Below, in pieces: positions 27,601 to 37,412 of a DNA stretch of 64,000 nucleotides. This DNA comes from Prorocentrum cordatum (taxonomy: Eukaryota > Sar > Dinophyceae > Prorocentrales > Prorocentraceae): the NCBI GenBank assembly GCA_963575745.1, contig CAUYUJ010018323.1, positions 100,001 to 164,000 of the forward strand, written 5' to 3'. The notes beneath the pieces were generated by a model. That model saw nothing but the letters and a program-made list of their open reading frames with translations, did no database searches and was not told where the DNA came from. Position numbers and translations under genes: made by a program. The first letter of the stretch is position 1. Each line of letters begins with the position of its first letter.

Positions 27601-30600
27601 GAACGCGCGGGTAGAACCGCACCCCTTCGTCACCCGCCCCAGGGAGTACCACATCTGATTACCACACTCCTCTCTCCCCTGACTTTGCGCGGGGCGTGTC
27701 GATCCCGCGCTGCTGCCAACCTTAATCGCGCTCCCGCTGCAGCGGTGGTTTCATTTCCGTCGATCCTGGTCTCATTCCCGCGCTTCGGTCCTTCCAAATC
27801 GCTCACCCGGGATCGACGCTATGGCAAGGTATGGGATGGGCAGGTTGGACGACACGACAGATTGACGCGATCGCACCAAGCTTGACTCTCCCCCCTCACC
27901 CCCACCGCCCACCTTCCTTCCCATCCCCCTCCCTCCTCATCCCCCCGCCTCCTCCTCCTCCTCCGCCTCCTTTACCACCCCTCCCCATTCCCTTCCTCAT
28001 CCTTCCTCCTCCTCCTCCTGCTTCTCCCCCTTCCCCCCGCCGCCCTGGCGCTCCGCGCCTCGCATGTCGGGGTCGTAGTTCCCGCTGTCGTCGTGCCCCG
28101 CGATCCTGGGCTTGGCGCGGGCGGGGGGGATATCTCTGCGAGACGATCTGGCTTTTCGAGAATGTATACGGGATGTTTCCCATGGGTAGTCTTTGGGCCA
28201 TCTTGGGATCTGGAGTCTTGATGATGCGGGCCATCTGGAATCGACGAGGGCGAGTCAATGCGCGCGCTGCGACCCTGCCAGCCCAGGGGGTCGTACCGGC
28301 AAGTGCTTCCACGCTATCATGAAGATCTTGAATGACAGGCAGCTCGACGTCGCCTTCCTCGAAAATGTGAAGGGTTTGGGCAGGCCGCCGAAGGCGAAGC
28401 ATCCGGACGGCCAGAAGGTGAGCTTGACTGTCCACGAGTCAAACTTGTCGTATTGCCTCATTGAGCTGTCCAAGGTCGGCTTCCACCCCACGGCCACTCT
28501 GCTCGACCCGCGGTCGTTCGGCAGTCCGCAGAGTCGCCTCAGGTATTGGATCTCCGCGGTGAACCAGAAGATCCTGTCACCCGCTGTTAGCGCTCAGAGC
28601 ACGCATCGGGCCATTCACTCTCTCCCCGCCCTCTCTCCGCCTGCCCCCGTGGTCGCCCCGCTTCTGTTCGCCTCTCCCCCTTTCCGCGGCATCGCGCTAG
28701 CCCTGCAGCGGACTGTAGGCGCGTCAATTCTGCACGCAGCTTGTCGGCAGGTGGCCCAGCGAATGTTTATTACGCGTCGGAGTTCCTGCGGTTTGCGTTT
28801 GTTCCCCACCCGACAGGTTGGCTGTTAGATTTCAAGAACAGCCCCCCCGGCCAACCCCACCCTGCATACCGCGGCTGCCAGACCCCAAGTTGCCCCGATG
28901 GTCCCCGATGATCCCTGGGTGCCCCGCCCCCTCGCCCTCGACGAACATGGGCTTTGCGACGTCACGCCTCGCCCCCTCGACGAACAAAGCTCGGGTGGGG
29001 ATCGCTCGAAGCAAAATAATTTTGTTTGCGAGCGCGTGCGTGTCGGGGGGAGGGGGGGAGGGGGCTTCGCAAGTCGAGTCTTGCGTAACTGCACCGCCCC
29101 CCCCGCCGGCGCACCCCGCCCCCGCCACCGGCCACCCAGCCAGGTCAGAGTTCGCGATCACGCCCTCGGAGATGCACACTTGGACCGGTGACTTGCTGAA
29201 GTGCCGCCTGAGCAACCACGGCTTGGCCGACCTGGACAACCTGCTGCTCGACGACAGCCGTCCTGCCGTGGTGCGACAGCTGGCCGAGGCAGCCCGGGCA
29301 AACCGCCCACCTTGTTTACCGACGTGTTTCTCTCCTTGGGGCGTTGGAAGAGCTCGCCGCACGATTTCCCGTAGGTCTGCCCAATCGCGCGAAGATAATC
29401 ACGATTCGCACGGCACTGTCAAAGTTTATGCCCCCCCCCCCCCCGGCCTGGTCTCGGCCCGCGCCCCCATGTGTTTCCTGACCAGCCTCGCTACGTAGAT
29501 AGCACCGCATACATCGCATCATAAAGATATCTACAATACAGCTGACACGAGGGTTAAGAACAACCTTTGCTTTGGAGTGGTACCCTTATGTTTTTTTGCC
29601 TTTGGGCTCCCCACCTTTGGGCGTTCTTCGTTTTCGGCATCTCCATGGGTCCCTTGGCCTTCGGCGAGCGTTCTTGACCCACGCTCTTGTGGCCATGATT
29701 CGACTGTATGACTGCCCTTTGTCTGGGGTCCGCGCTGGCAAACATCAGAACAAGAGTGAGGGGTTGCCGAATGACCATCCGTAGCCGATTTGGCTCGAGC
29801 CCGCCTGCGCGCGGATACCGTCGGACAGCAGTCACCACCAGCAGCGGCGCGACCAGCCATGGAGCCGCGGCAGCCGCGCACGCCGCCGCGCGGCCCCAGC
29901 AGAGGCGCCGCGGCCGCATGCCCACGCTCGCCTTTCACGCCGCCAGGCCTAGTCTCGCCTTTCACGCCGCCAGGCCTAGTCACGCCTTGCACGCCGCCAG
30001 GCCCAAGCTCGCCTCGCGCGCCGCCAGGCCCAAGCTCGCCTCACACGCCGCCAGGCCCGCCTCCAGGTTTCAAACTGTCTCCGCCCTTGCGGGATCTCAT
30101 GAGGGTGGCGGGCCTCGCGGGCTACTCGAGCATCCTCGAGGACCTCGGCGTCAAGACTCCGCTCGACCTGAACTCTCTCACCGTGGATGACCTAGTGGCC
30201 GAGAACATTCCCCCGCCTGAGGCTTTTCGACTTTTAGCTCTCCGGCCATGGTCGCCGCTCAACAGCCCCGAACAGCGCAGCCGCAGCCGCAGCCCACCGT
30301 GCGCCGAGCGGGGCGCGCCGGTCGCGCTGCCGGCGGCCATCGGGCCGGCCGACGACGAGCAGCAGCAGCCCGACGCCTACGACGAGGATCGGGTCGGGCG
30401 AAAGGGGGGGATTGGGAAAGGGGGGGTTACGAAATTTGCTGCATGCAGCTGGTTTCGGCCTCACCGAGGGGCCCATTCCTCGATACATAGCGCCTCCGGC
30501 GCCGGGAGGCGCCGGGAAAATCAGCTACGTGAGCTGATTCTCAAACCCCCCCTTTGCTATCCCCCCCTTTCGCCCGACCCGAGAGGACAAGCGCAGCCGC

Positions 30601-33523
30601 AGCCGCAGCCCACCGCGCGCCGAGCGGGGCGCGCCGGTCGCGCTGCCGGCCATCGGGTCGGCCGACGACGAGCAGCCGCTGCAGCCCGACGCCGACGACG
30701 GGCGCGAGCAGCGCAGCCGCAGCCGCAGCCCACCGCGCGCCGAGCGGGGCGCGCCGGTCGCGCTGCCGGCGGCCATCGGGCCGGCCGGCGACGAGCAGCC
30801 CGACGCCTACGACGAGCACAAGCGCAGCCGCAGCCGCAGCCCACCGCGCGCCGAGCGGGGCGCGCCGGTCGCGCTGCCGGCCATCGGGTCGGCCGACGAC
30901 GAGCAGCCCGACGCCGACGACGGGCGCGAGCGCAGCCGCAGCCGCAGTCCACCGCGCGCCGAGCTGGGCGCGCTGGTCGCGCTGCCGGCCGTCGGGCCGG
31001 CCGACGACGAGCAGCCCGACGCCGACGACAGCCTCTGCTGGCCTTTCGACCAGGCCTGGACGCCCGCGCCGCCGACGCCGGTCGGCGCGGCGGCCCCAGC
31101 GGCGGCGGCGCTGCCTCCGCCGCCGCCGGCGGGCGAGTTGGAGGGATGAGAAGCGACACCGCCACCACCAGACGACGACAGCGACGACGACTACGATGCC
31201 GACAGCGACAACGGCGTTGTCGCTGTCGGCGCTGGTCGTCGTCGGCGTTGTCACAACGCCGACGACGACCAGCGATGAGGTACACGATGCCTGGGGGTCC
31301 ACGCCACCAAGAGCCCTCCCCCCCCAGCCCCAGCTCATCGCCCTGGTGGTGGTGGCGTCGCATTTCCATGGTCCAAGGTTGGCGCCGCCGCCTGATCACC
31401 GCGGCTGGATCTACAAGGACATCTGCGGCAGGGAGTGGCTGTGGGTGTCCTACCCTCAGTGGGGGTACTATGCCCACTACGAGGACGGATACCCGAACGG
31501 CCCCTCAGACTGGCTGGTGTAGTGGGCTGGGTCCCAGCCCACTACACCAGCAGTCTGAGGTGCCGTTCGGGCATCCGTCCTCGTAGTGGGCATAGTACCC
31601 CCACTGAGGGTAGGACACCAGCCACTCCCTGCCGCCGCAGCTGGGTGTAAGAGAAAAAAAGGGATGGATCGCCCTCGTCCTCCTCTTTGTTCAACTCTCT
31701 TTACCCCTGACGGCGACGACGACGACGGTCACTAGCTCAAAACATACCCGGACCCGGGGTCAGCTGGGGTGAAAAGGGCCGCCCGCTAGAGCGTTTTCGG
31801 CCTTGCCGCCACCTCGTCTGGGTACGGGTCGGTGCCCGAAACAACCATACATACCCGGACCTAGCTGGGGTGGTGGTTGGGTCACCCCGTCTAGGTATGG
31901 TGGTTTCGGGAGCCGACCCGGACCCAGGGGGGGTGATGCCCCGAGGGCCCCGTGCCACCCCGTCTGGGTAAGGGTACGGGTATCTTTCGCGTTCGAGAGA
32001 CGGCGGCGGCGACGGCGACGGCGACGGCGACGGCCCCCTGGAGCATCCCAAGGTTCCCTTGGCAATCTATGGCGCAACGTGTGGACGCACCCTATGGCGC
32101 TGCCATCCGGGTGGGCCCGAGAGGTCCACGCGCTAACGCAACTATGGCACATGCCGCCATCAATTGACGGGCTTGTTTTCCACCACCCACATCCCACCAA
32201 AAACCAACCGACCACCACAAAGTTGGAAGGGGGAGTGGGTCCTCGTGTCCCTCCTCCTCCTCGTCGTCGTCGTCCACTCCCCTCCTCCTCTCGCCTCTCT
32301 CCTCCTCCTGCTCCTCCTCCTCCTCCTCCCCCTCTCCTCCTCCTCCTCCTCCTCCTCCAACTTATGGTGGTGGTGGTGGAAAACAAACCCATCATCAATT
32401 GGGCGATTTGACCAATGCGTCGCCGTCGCGAGCGTCTCCATGGCGCAACCTGTGGCACAACCTATGGCGCAGCGTAAATGGGCAGGTTGGCCGAGCGGGC
32501 GCACCCATGGCGCAACGTAGGCGCAACCGACCAGGCGGTTTTGGGCCCCCCCCCCCCCCCATGGCGCAACACGCGGAGCTCCCAATGGGATTGCGACGCG
32601 TGCGAGGGGGATGTGTGCCATGCGGGTCCTGTCGCCGGCGCCTTCGGTTGAGTGCTCCCGTCAGTGCATCGCCGCCTGCCCATCCAGAAACCAAGGGCCC
32701 GTCTCTGAGTTCGCCACTCGCCCCTCAGTCTGGTGCCCGCCAGGCGGAGAGGATGCGTCTTCCATGGGAGCGTGACGACGAAGGCGACGATGGTGGCGCT
32801 GATCAGCCGCCGCTCAAGAAGCAGAAGGGCGGGAAGTGGATGACGGATCACGCCATGGCTCTGATTGACCAAGGGGCAGCTAGCTCGGTGGCGTTGACCC
32901 AGGAGCTGGGCGCGCAAACGCCCCGCCCACCTTACCGTTGTGTGCCCGACCCCAGTGCCCTTTACATGAGTTGGATAACGGAAGGCAGCGTATATCCTCA
33001 TCAACATAGCCCCATGCACATCATGATCACGCCACTTGATCATAATGTTGAGTGCATGGGATGTTGACGATGAGATGCGCCGCACCGTTCTTGTTGCTTC
33101 CGTTAGGAGGACATGGACCGCATTGCGTCGTCGTTCCCAGGCGTTCGCAAGCTGGGCCCTCGCGAGTTCGACTTGGCGGTTGTGAGCGGGGTGAAGTTCC
33201 CGGAGACCACCCGCCGCATGGTCGACGTCAGTCGGGGGCCTATTCTGCTTGACCGTGCGCCAAGGGCTCCCGCGAGGGCGCGAAGTTATTCGCGCTTCGC
33301 GTTGAGTTGATCAGGGAAGTGGGCGAGCATACAGAGGGACAAAAGGCTTGGGAAACCGTCGTCCCCCAAGAGGGGGAGAATGGATGAGGAATTGGAGGCG
33401 GAGGAGGAGGAGGAGGAGGGATGGAGGAGAAGAAGTAGGAGGAGAAGGAGGAGGAGGAGGAGGAGGAATCGGCGGATGATGATGATGATGGTGATGATGA
33501 TGATGGTGATGATGATGCTGCTG

Positions 33524-33555
<32 letters not shown>

Positions 33556-36471
33556 GATGATGATAATGATGATGATGATGATGAGTGGGAGGAAGGAAGA
33601 GGAGGAGGAGGAGGAGGAGAAGGAGGAGGAGGATGAGGAGGACGAGGAGGAGGGGGAGGAGGAATAGGAGGAGGAGGAGGAGGAAGAAGAGGAGAGGGGG
33701 ATGAGAAGGAGGAGGAGGAGGGGGAGGGGGAGGGGGGGGGGGGTGAGGATGAGGAGGGAAAGGCGGAGGAGGAGGATCTGGATTAGAATAATGAGGAGGA
33801 CGAGGACCAGCAGAATAGCCAGAAGCATTTTGAAAGCTTTTCGGATGTCTCTTGGAAGCCTTTTGGAGGCCGCTTGGGTCCTCTTGGGGGCCTCTTGGGT
33901 GCCTCTTGGGGGCCTCTTGGGGCCATCTTGGGGCCATGTGGGGCCATTGTGGCGCCTCCTGGGGCCTCCTGGGCGCCTCTTGGGGCCATCTTGGAAGCGA
34001 TCGATCGAAGAAGAGGGTGGGGTTAATTAGCCCTGCCCCTCTAGATCATCTAAAATCGCCTCTTGGGCCCCTCTCTATTGGAGCGTTCTTGGGCGCTCTT
34101 GGGGCCGTCTTGGGGCCATCTTGTGCCTCTCTTGGGGCCTTCTTGGGCCCTCTTGGAGCCATCTTGACGCCTCGAATTGCCATCGGAAGCGAAAAGGCGA
34201 GAAAGCAAAAAAACATTGATTTTCACTGGTTTTCCAATGTTTCCCAACCATCCTGTGGTGTTGGGTCTTCGTTTTGAAGAGACAGCGTCCCGCGTCCTCC
34301 TCTCCTCTCCTCCTCCCCTCCTCCTCTCCTATCCTCTCCTCTCCTCTTCTCTTCTCCTCCTAGTATCCTCTTCTCGTCTCTTCTCTCTATATATAGGGGG
34401 CTCAACAGAAGTATGCCAAAGTGGCCGCGTTCGCACTATTCCGCGCCACCCATTTCGGCGCACCCCTCACACGGTTCGTGGCCCCATCGGGGGCCCCACC
34501 GAAGGCCCAAGTGGCCGCGTTCGCATTGCCCCCCCCCACCCCCCCCCTCCCCCCCCTCCCCCCCCCCGCAACCGCAGGGGGGGATTTCGGCACGCCCCTC
34601 GCGCGGTTCGTGGCCCCATAAGGAGCCCCACCGAAGGCCCAAGTGGCCGCGTTCGTATTAGTCAGCGCCGCCCATGTCGGAACACCCCTCACACGTTTCG
34701 TGGCCCCGTAGGGAGCGCCACCGAAGGCCCAAGTGGCCGCGTTCGCATTAGTCAGAGCCGCTAATTTCGGCACACCCCTCACGCGGTTCGTGGCCCCATA
34801 GGGAGCCCCACCGAAGGCCCAAGTGGCCGCGTTCGCATTAGTCAGAGCCGCTAATTTCGGCACACCCCTCACACGGTTCGTGGCCCCATAGGGAGCCTCA
34901 CCGAAGGCCCGCGTGGCCGCGTTCGCATTAGTCCGGGCCGCCAATTTCGGCACACCCCTCACACGGTTTGTGGCCCGGCCCCATAGGGGGCCCCACCGAA
35001 GGCCCAAGTGGCCGCGTTCGCATTAGTCCGAGCCGCCCATTTCGGCACACCCCTCATACGGTTCGTGGCCCCATAGGGAGCCCCACCGAGGCCCCAAGTG
35101 GCCGCGTTCGCATTAGTCCGAACGCCCAAGTGGCCGCGTTCGCATCAGTCCCCGCCACACATTTCGGCACACCCCTCACACGGTTTGTGGCCCCATAGGG
35201 AGCCCCACCGAAGGCCCAAGTGGCCACGCCCCTCACACGGTTCGTGGCCCCATAGGGAGCCCCACCGAAGGCCCAATTGGCCACGTTCGCATTAGTCAAC
35301 GCCATCCATTTCGGCGCACCCCTCACACGGTTTGTGGCCCCATGCCACCCATTTCGGCACACCCCTCACAAGGTTCGTGGCCCTATATGGGGTTCCACCG
35401 ATGGGTTCTTCGCCAGGCTCATTTTGGCTTCTTGGGGGCCTCAGGCTCCGTGGCCACTTGGAGCAGTCTTGGGACGGTCTGGGGGCCTCTTGGAGCATCT
35501 GGGGGGGCCATCTTGAGGCATCTTTGGCTATGTTGAGCCATCTTGGAGGCCATCTTGGGTTCTCCGAGGCCCTCTTGGAGCCATCTTGGGCCATCGTGGA
35601 CGCTCTAACGACCCGCGGCCCCCCCCGTCCAGGTCCAGGGGGGGGGGGTTAGGGGGAGGGGTAAACCCCTCCCCGAAGTGGAAGGAAGAATGGAAAATGG
35701 AAGAGGAAGATCCTTAAACCACCTACGCCCAGAGGGCTGGTGGGATTCATATCGAGCGGACGTTCGGCCGCGCCCAGTAAGCAATGCGCCGAGGCCAATC
35801 CCTCAAGCGGGCCCGCCAGAACAATCAGGGGAAGGTTGTCGCGTGTGTCACTCCGAAGATGCAGATGCACATCACGGACAAGTGCAGGCTGATGAATGGG
35901 ATCGAGGCAGCGCTCGTCCAGGGCTTGCACTACGGACCCCCTGTGGCATAACGTGAAACATCGCTTCAACCCGCCGAACAATTAAGTTCGCTTTTCTGTG
36001 TGCCCCTGTACCTCCTCCCATTGTACCTCCTCCTCCTCCTCCTCCTCCTCCTCCTCCTCCTCAATCCATTGGCACTTCTCCCATTGTACCTTCTCCTCCT
36101 TCTCGCCCTCGCCTCACTCGTCCTCCCTCGCCCCCCCTCCCCCTCCTCCTCATCCCCCTCAGCCCTCCTCGTCTCCCCTCGCTTCATCGCCCCCAGTCCT
36201 GTCAGGAGAGCTGCACGAGCACCTCTGCGAAAAGATCAGCTTGAAGATGTGGATGGACCTGGCGGGCAACGCGTTCCACACTGGCTGCAACGCTGCGGGC
36301 GTCCTCGCTACGTACGTCGCCGTCGGCGTCGGCATGCTCAGGAAGCTGGGCGCAGTCGGTTCGAGCCCTGTCCCCCCCCTTGCACTGCAGACGCCGCTCA
36401 CTAGCATCGGCCACGGCGACGAGGACTCGGACATCGACCTCGACGACGTGGCAGGCTGGGGCAACATCTAA
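24642..36471 (+). CDS. C5-cytosine DNA methyltransferase-like protein (about 1,177 aa, nine exons)
   Basis: Exons 24,642-24,746, 24,865-26,964, 27,402-27,600, 28,287-28,569, 29,144-29,288, 32,744-32,902, 33,107-33,230, 35,782-35,934 and 36,206-36,471 sum to 3,534 nt (1,178 codons). The N-terminus has three acidic repeats of about 61 aa and a Lys/Arg/Ala-rich stretch. The catalytic domain starts near residue 660: motif I DLGSVCSGSDSP (~667), motif IV GFPCQD with catalytic Cys (~780), motif VI FLENVKG (~827), motif VIII PQSRLRYW (~883), a TPKMQMHITD..GIEAALVQG segment and motif X DLAGNAF (~1,109). The family transfers methyl groups to C5 of cytosine in DNA. Donors include GT (24,747), GC (26,965; 29,289) and GA (27,601; 32,903). 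The exon ends at 28,569 and 35,934 are the least certain. Confidence 0.75.
24865..26964 (+). CDS. Methyltransferase exon 2: acidic repeats, basic stretch, motif I
   Basis: Three repeats with the pattern DAAPAEEGGPSEEGGMADD and AVLAAEGAPAER run from about 25,245 to 25,770. A Ser/Ala-rich part follows, then GRGRGGRKAEAAKRK and a Lys/Ala run. From about 26,550, PPPWVEDASLLHRYPVIEVP leads into motif I. It ends ATCAAG|GCTGCG and joins phase 0 to AAFPDLQVLYENVST. Confidence 0.8.
27402..27600 (+). CDS. Methyltransferase exon 3: catalytic PCQ motif
   Basis: AAFPDLQVLYENVSTLANDN, then FDTLIAGFPCQDASDLNVKQ and SRTVVADK. The GA donor (AAAG|GAACGC) leaves one base, which pairs with GG at 28,287 to restore Gly before RTGKCFHAIMKIL. 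Confidence 0.85.
28287..28569 (+). CDS. Methyltransferase exon 4: ENV and QxRxR motifs
   Basis: RTGKCFHAIMKILNDRQLDV, AFLENVKGLGRPPKAKHPDG, LSKVGFHPTATLLDPRSFGS, PQSRLRYWISAVNQ. The exon end is a best guess (GA donor); a GT donor at 28,543 is also in the right phase but would drop YWISAVNQ. Confidence 0.8.
28862..28980 (+). repeat. Dispersed repeat R3, copy 2
   Basis: Inverted relative to the copy at 15,822-15,945. It lies in methyltransferase intron 4. Confidence 0.65.
29144..29288 (+). CDS. Methyltransferase exon 5, target-recognition region
   Basis: SEFAITPSEMHTWTGDLLKC, RLSNHGLADLDNLLLDDSRP, AVVRQLAE; ends GAG|GCAGCC. It precedes the 3.45-kb intron with the nested gene. Confidence 0.65.
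29548..29702 (+). repeat. Dispersed repeat R2, copy 2
   Basis: ACGAGGGTTAAG, GTGGTACCCTTATG, CATCTCCATGGGTCCCTTGG, CCTTCGGCGAGCGTTCTTGA and CTCTTGTGGCCATG, as in 7,945-8,112. It ends 75 bp before the SL relic. Confidence 0.6.
29778..29799 (+). other. Spliced-leader relic upstream of the nested gene
   Basis: Matches 19 of 22 positions of the dinoflagellate spliced leader (CCGTAGCCATTTTGGCTCAAG preceded by any base but C). Differences are at positions 10, 11 and 20. It lies 59 nt upstream of the ATG at 29,859. Genomic SL relics mark genes that passed through a trans-spliced mRNA. Confidence 0.8.
29859..31522 (+). CDS. Nested retrogene: SAM-like domain plus RS repeats (407 aa)
   Basis: Exons 29,859-30,386, 30,586-31,136 and 31,378-31,522 sum to 408 codons. 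Residues 1-70 are Pro-rich with TPPG repeats. About 73-130 read LRDLMRVAGLAGYSSILEDL, GVKTPLDLNSLTVDDLVAEN, which has the L-x6-GL-x2-Y and SLT-x2-DL spacing of a sterile alpha motif. Five RSRSRSPPRAERGAPVALPA units follow, each with an acidic DDEQPDA tail. The last exon is aromatic-rich (GREWLWVSYPQWGYYAHYED). SAM domains mediate protein contacts and RS repeats are typical of splicing-associated proteins; the combined role is unknown. It lies wholly within methyltransferase intron 5 on the same strand, with an SL relic 59 nt upstream. Confidence 0.65.
30387..30585 (+). mobile_element. TIR-bounded intron (introner)
   Basis: 199 bp. Ends TCGGGTCGGGCGAAAGGGGG and reverse complement pair over about 39 bp with few mismatches. 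Flanks read GAGGA on both sides, a 5-bp target-site duplication. Splicing at GAG|GA and GAG|GA restores the uninterrupted RS-repeat reading frame exactly (YDE-DKRSRSRSPP, compare YDEHKRSRSRSPP in the next repeat). Confidence 0.8.
31421..31641. repeat. Inverted duplication of the nested gene's last exon
   Basis: Exon sequence from about 31,421 through the stop is followed immediately by its imperfect reverse complement, centred near 31,530 (GTAGTGGGCTGGG/CCCAGCCCACTAC). Arms are about 105-110 bp with a few indels. Confidence 0.85.
31832..31911. repeat. Foldback with CCCGAAACAACCATAC ends
   Basis: CCCGAAACAACCATAC pairs with GTATGGTGGTTTCGGG around an ACCCGGACCTAGCTGGGG-rich centre. Neighbouring 31,740-31,980 carries two more related ACCCGGACC blocks. 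Confidence 0.65.
32151..32406. mobile_element. Foldback/TIR element with CTC-rich core
   Basis: Left CAATTGACGGGCTTGTTTTC and right GAAAACAAACCCATCATCAATTG are inverted; inner CCACAAAGTTGGA pairs with TCCAACTTATGG. The core is CTCCTC. The right part resembles the 3' half of intron 42,907-43,014 (CTCCAACTGGTGATAGTGG, GGAAAACGGGCCCATCAG). Confidence 0.6.
32744..33230 (+). CDS. Methyltransferase exons 6 and 7
   Basis: 32,744-32,902 encodes AERMRLPWERDDEGDDGGAD, LKKQKGGKWMTDHAMALIDQ and ends CAG|GAGCTG. 33,107-33,230 encodes EDMDRIASSFPGVRKLGPRE, FDLAVVSGVKFPETTRRMVD. Both are in frame between exons 5 and 8. FPETTRRMVDVS fits the segment that precedes motif IX in this family. Confidence 0.6.
33303..35750 (+). 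repeat. Composite repeat module G, copy 2 (interrupted)
   Basis: Same order as 9,077-10,345. The sequence equivalent to TTTCCATTTG...GATTTTGGCTTCTTGG is split at about 34,236 and resumes at about 35,421 (ATTTTGGCTTCTTGGGGG), with module M copy 2 in between. It lies in methyltransferase intron 33,231-35,781. Confidence 0.75.
34236..35420 (+). mobile_element. Composite satellite module M, copy 2 (no TIR element)
   Basis: TTCCCAACCATCCTGTGGTG, CTTCGTTTTGAAGAGACAGC, pyrimidine tract with CTCCTAGTATCCTC, CTCTCTATATATAGGGGG, about eleven satellite units of roughly 90 bp, then GGGTTCTTCGCCAGGCTC. The uninterrupted CTAGTATCC is the empty site for T4. Confidence 0.7.
35782..36471 (+). CDS. Methyltransferase exons 8 and 9: motif X and stop
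   Basis: 35,782-35,934: MRRGQSLKRARQNNQGKVVA, CVTPKMQMHITDKCRLMNGI, EAALVQGLHY. 36,206-36,471: ELHEHLCEKISLKMWMDLAG, NAFHTGCNAAGVLATYVAVG, an acidic tail DEDSDIDLDDVAGWGNI and TAA. The donor may be GA at 35,935 or GC at 35,923. Confidence 0.7.
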
Positions 36472-37412
36472 GTGCGCACACCCGGCGGCGCGCGCCACAT
36501 TCGTTAATTAATTCGAAAGGCCTGCGGCCATGACCGATTATTGCGCCCCCCCCCCCCCCCCTGGCGCGGCAGCGACGTAGGCCGTCTAGCTCTGTAGTAT
36601 CGGCCCAGTCACTCCCTGAGATATCGGCCCCGCTGCCTTTCCGCTCCCCCGCCCCGAACCCACCAGCCGGCCCCGGCGGTCCCCGAGTCGGCCCCGCGAC
36701 GTGGCCATGGATTGGCAGAGTGAGGGGAGAACCGCTTGCCCACCCCCACCCCCAGAGGGGGTAGTGGATCTGCTTGGCCGGCGTGCCGCTCGCGTCGCGG
36801 CGGGAGCCCTTCTCCCCAGCTCCCAGCTCGCTGATCGCCGATTGCATCGATCCAATAACTGACAACACACCCAGATCGATCACCCTTGGCACGACGTATT
36901 TTCCTTGCCCTGTCAAGCGGGCCCGCCGCGCTGCCACGTGCGGTTTTGCACCCCCTGTCCTTGCTCGTTCTTCTTCCCATACCCCATTCCCAATGTCACC
37001 TCCGAGACGCAGGCGCTCTGTGGCGAGATCCGCCATTGACAGCTCGTAGGCACGCTGTCGAGCGTCGGAAATGCTGCCGAACAAAATCTAAGATCACGCG
37101 TGCCAAGCGGGGGAGGGGGGATGCGGGGGATCGCGCGCCGCTGTTCGAAGCCTTCGTCGAGCCCGAGCCCGTTGGTTCCTGCAATGATTTGTTTCGGAGT
37201 CCCCCATGTCAGGATAGTTGTGCGATTTCGCCAGCGCAGTCGACCTGCCAACATATTGCATAAACTCACCCGCCCTTACTGGAACGGCCCCCCCCAGACG
37301 GTCGCGGGCGGCTGATGTTCGCGGGGCTTCCCTTGCATCATTGCCCCCCTCCCATCTATCGCGTGTCAAGTGCTGACCAGTCCGCTCTGGCACCGTCGAT
37401 GAGTCGACGCCC
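36472..37412. other. Downstream/intergenic region
   Basis: Follows the methyltransferase stop. A long minus-strand open frame (36,401-37,084) reads fairly protein-like (DARQRAYELSMADLATERLR), but it overlaps the methyltransferase exon and lacks motif support. No repeat array apart from a C-run at 36,547. Confidence 0.4.

Noticed and set aside
36340-36380. tRNA B-box-like GGTTCGAGCCC
   Set aside because: It lies inside the last methyltransferase exon and no A-box or cloverleaf surrounds it.
36401-37084. 227-residue minus-strand ORF
   Set aside because: Protein-like in part, but it overlaps the confident final methyltransferase exon and has no recognisable motif or acceptor.
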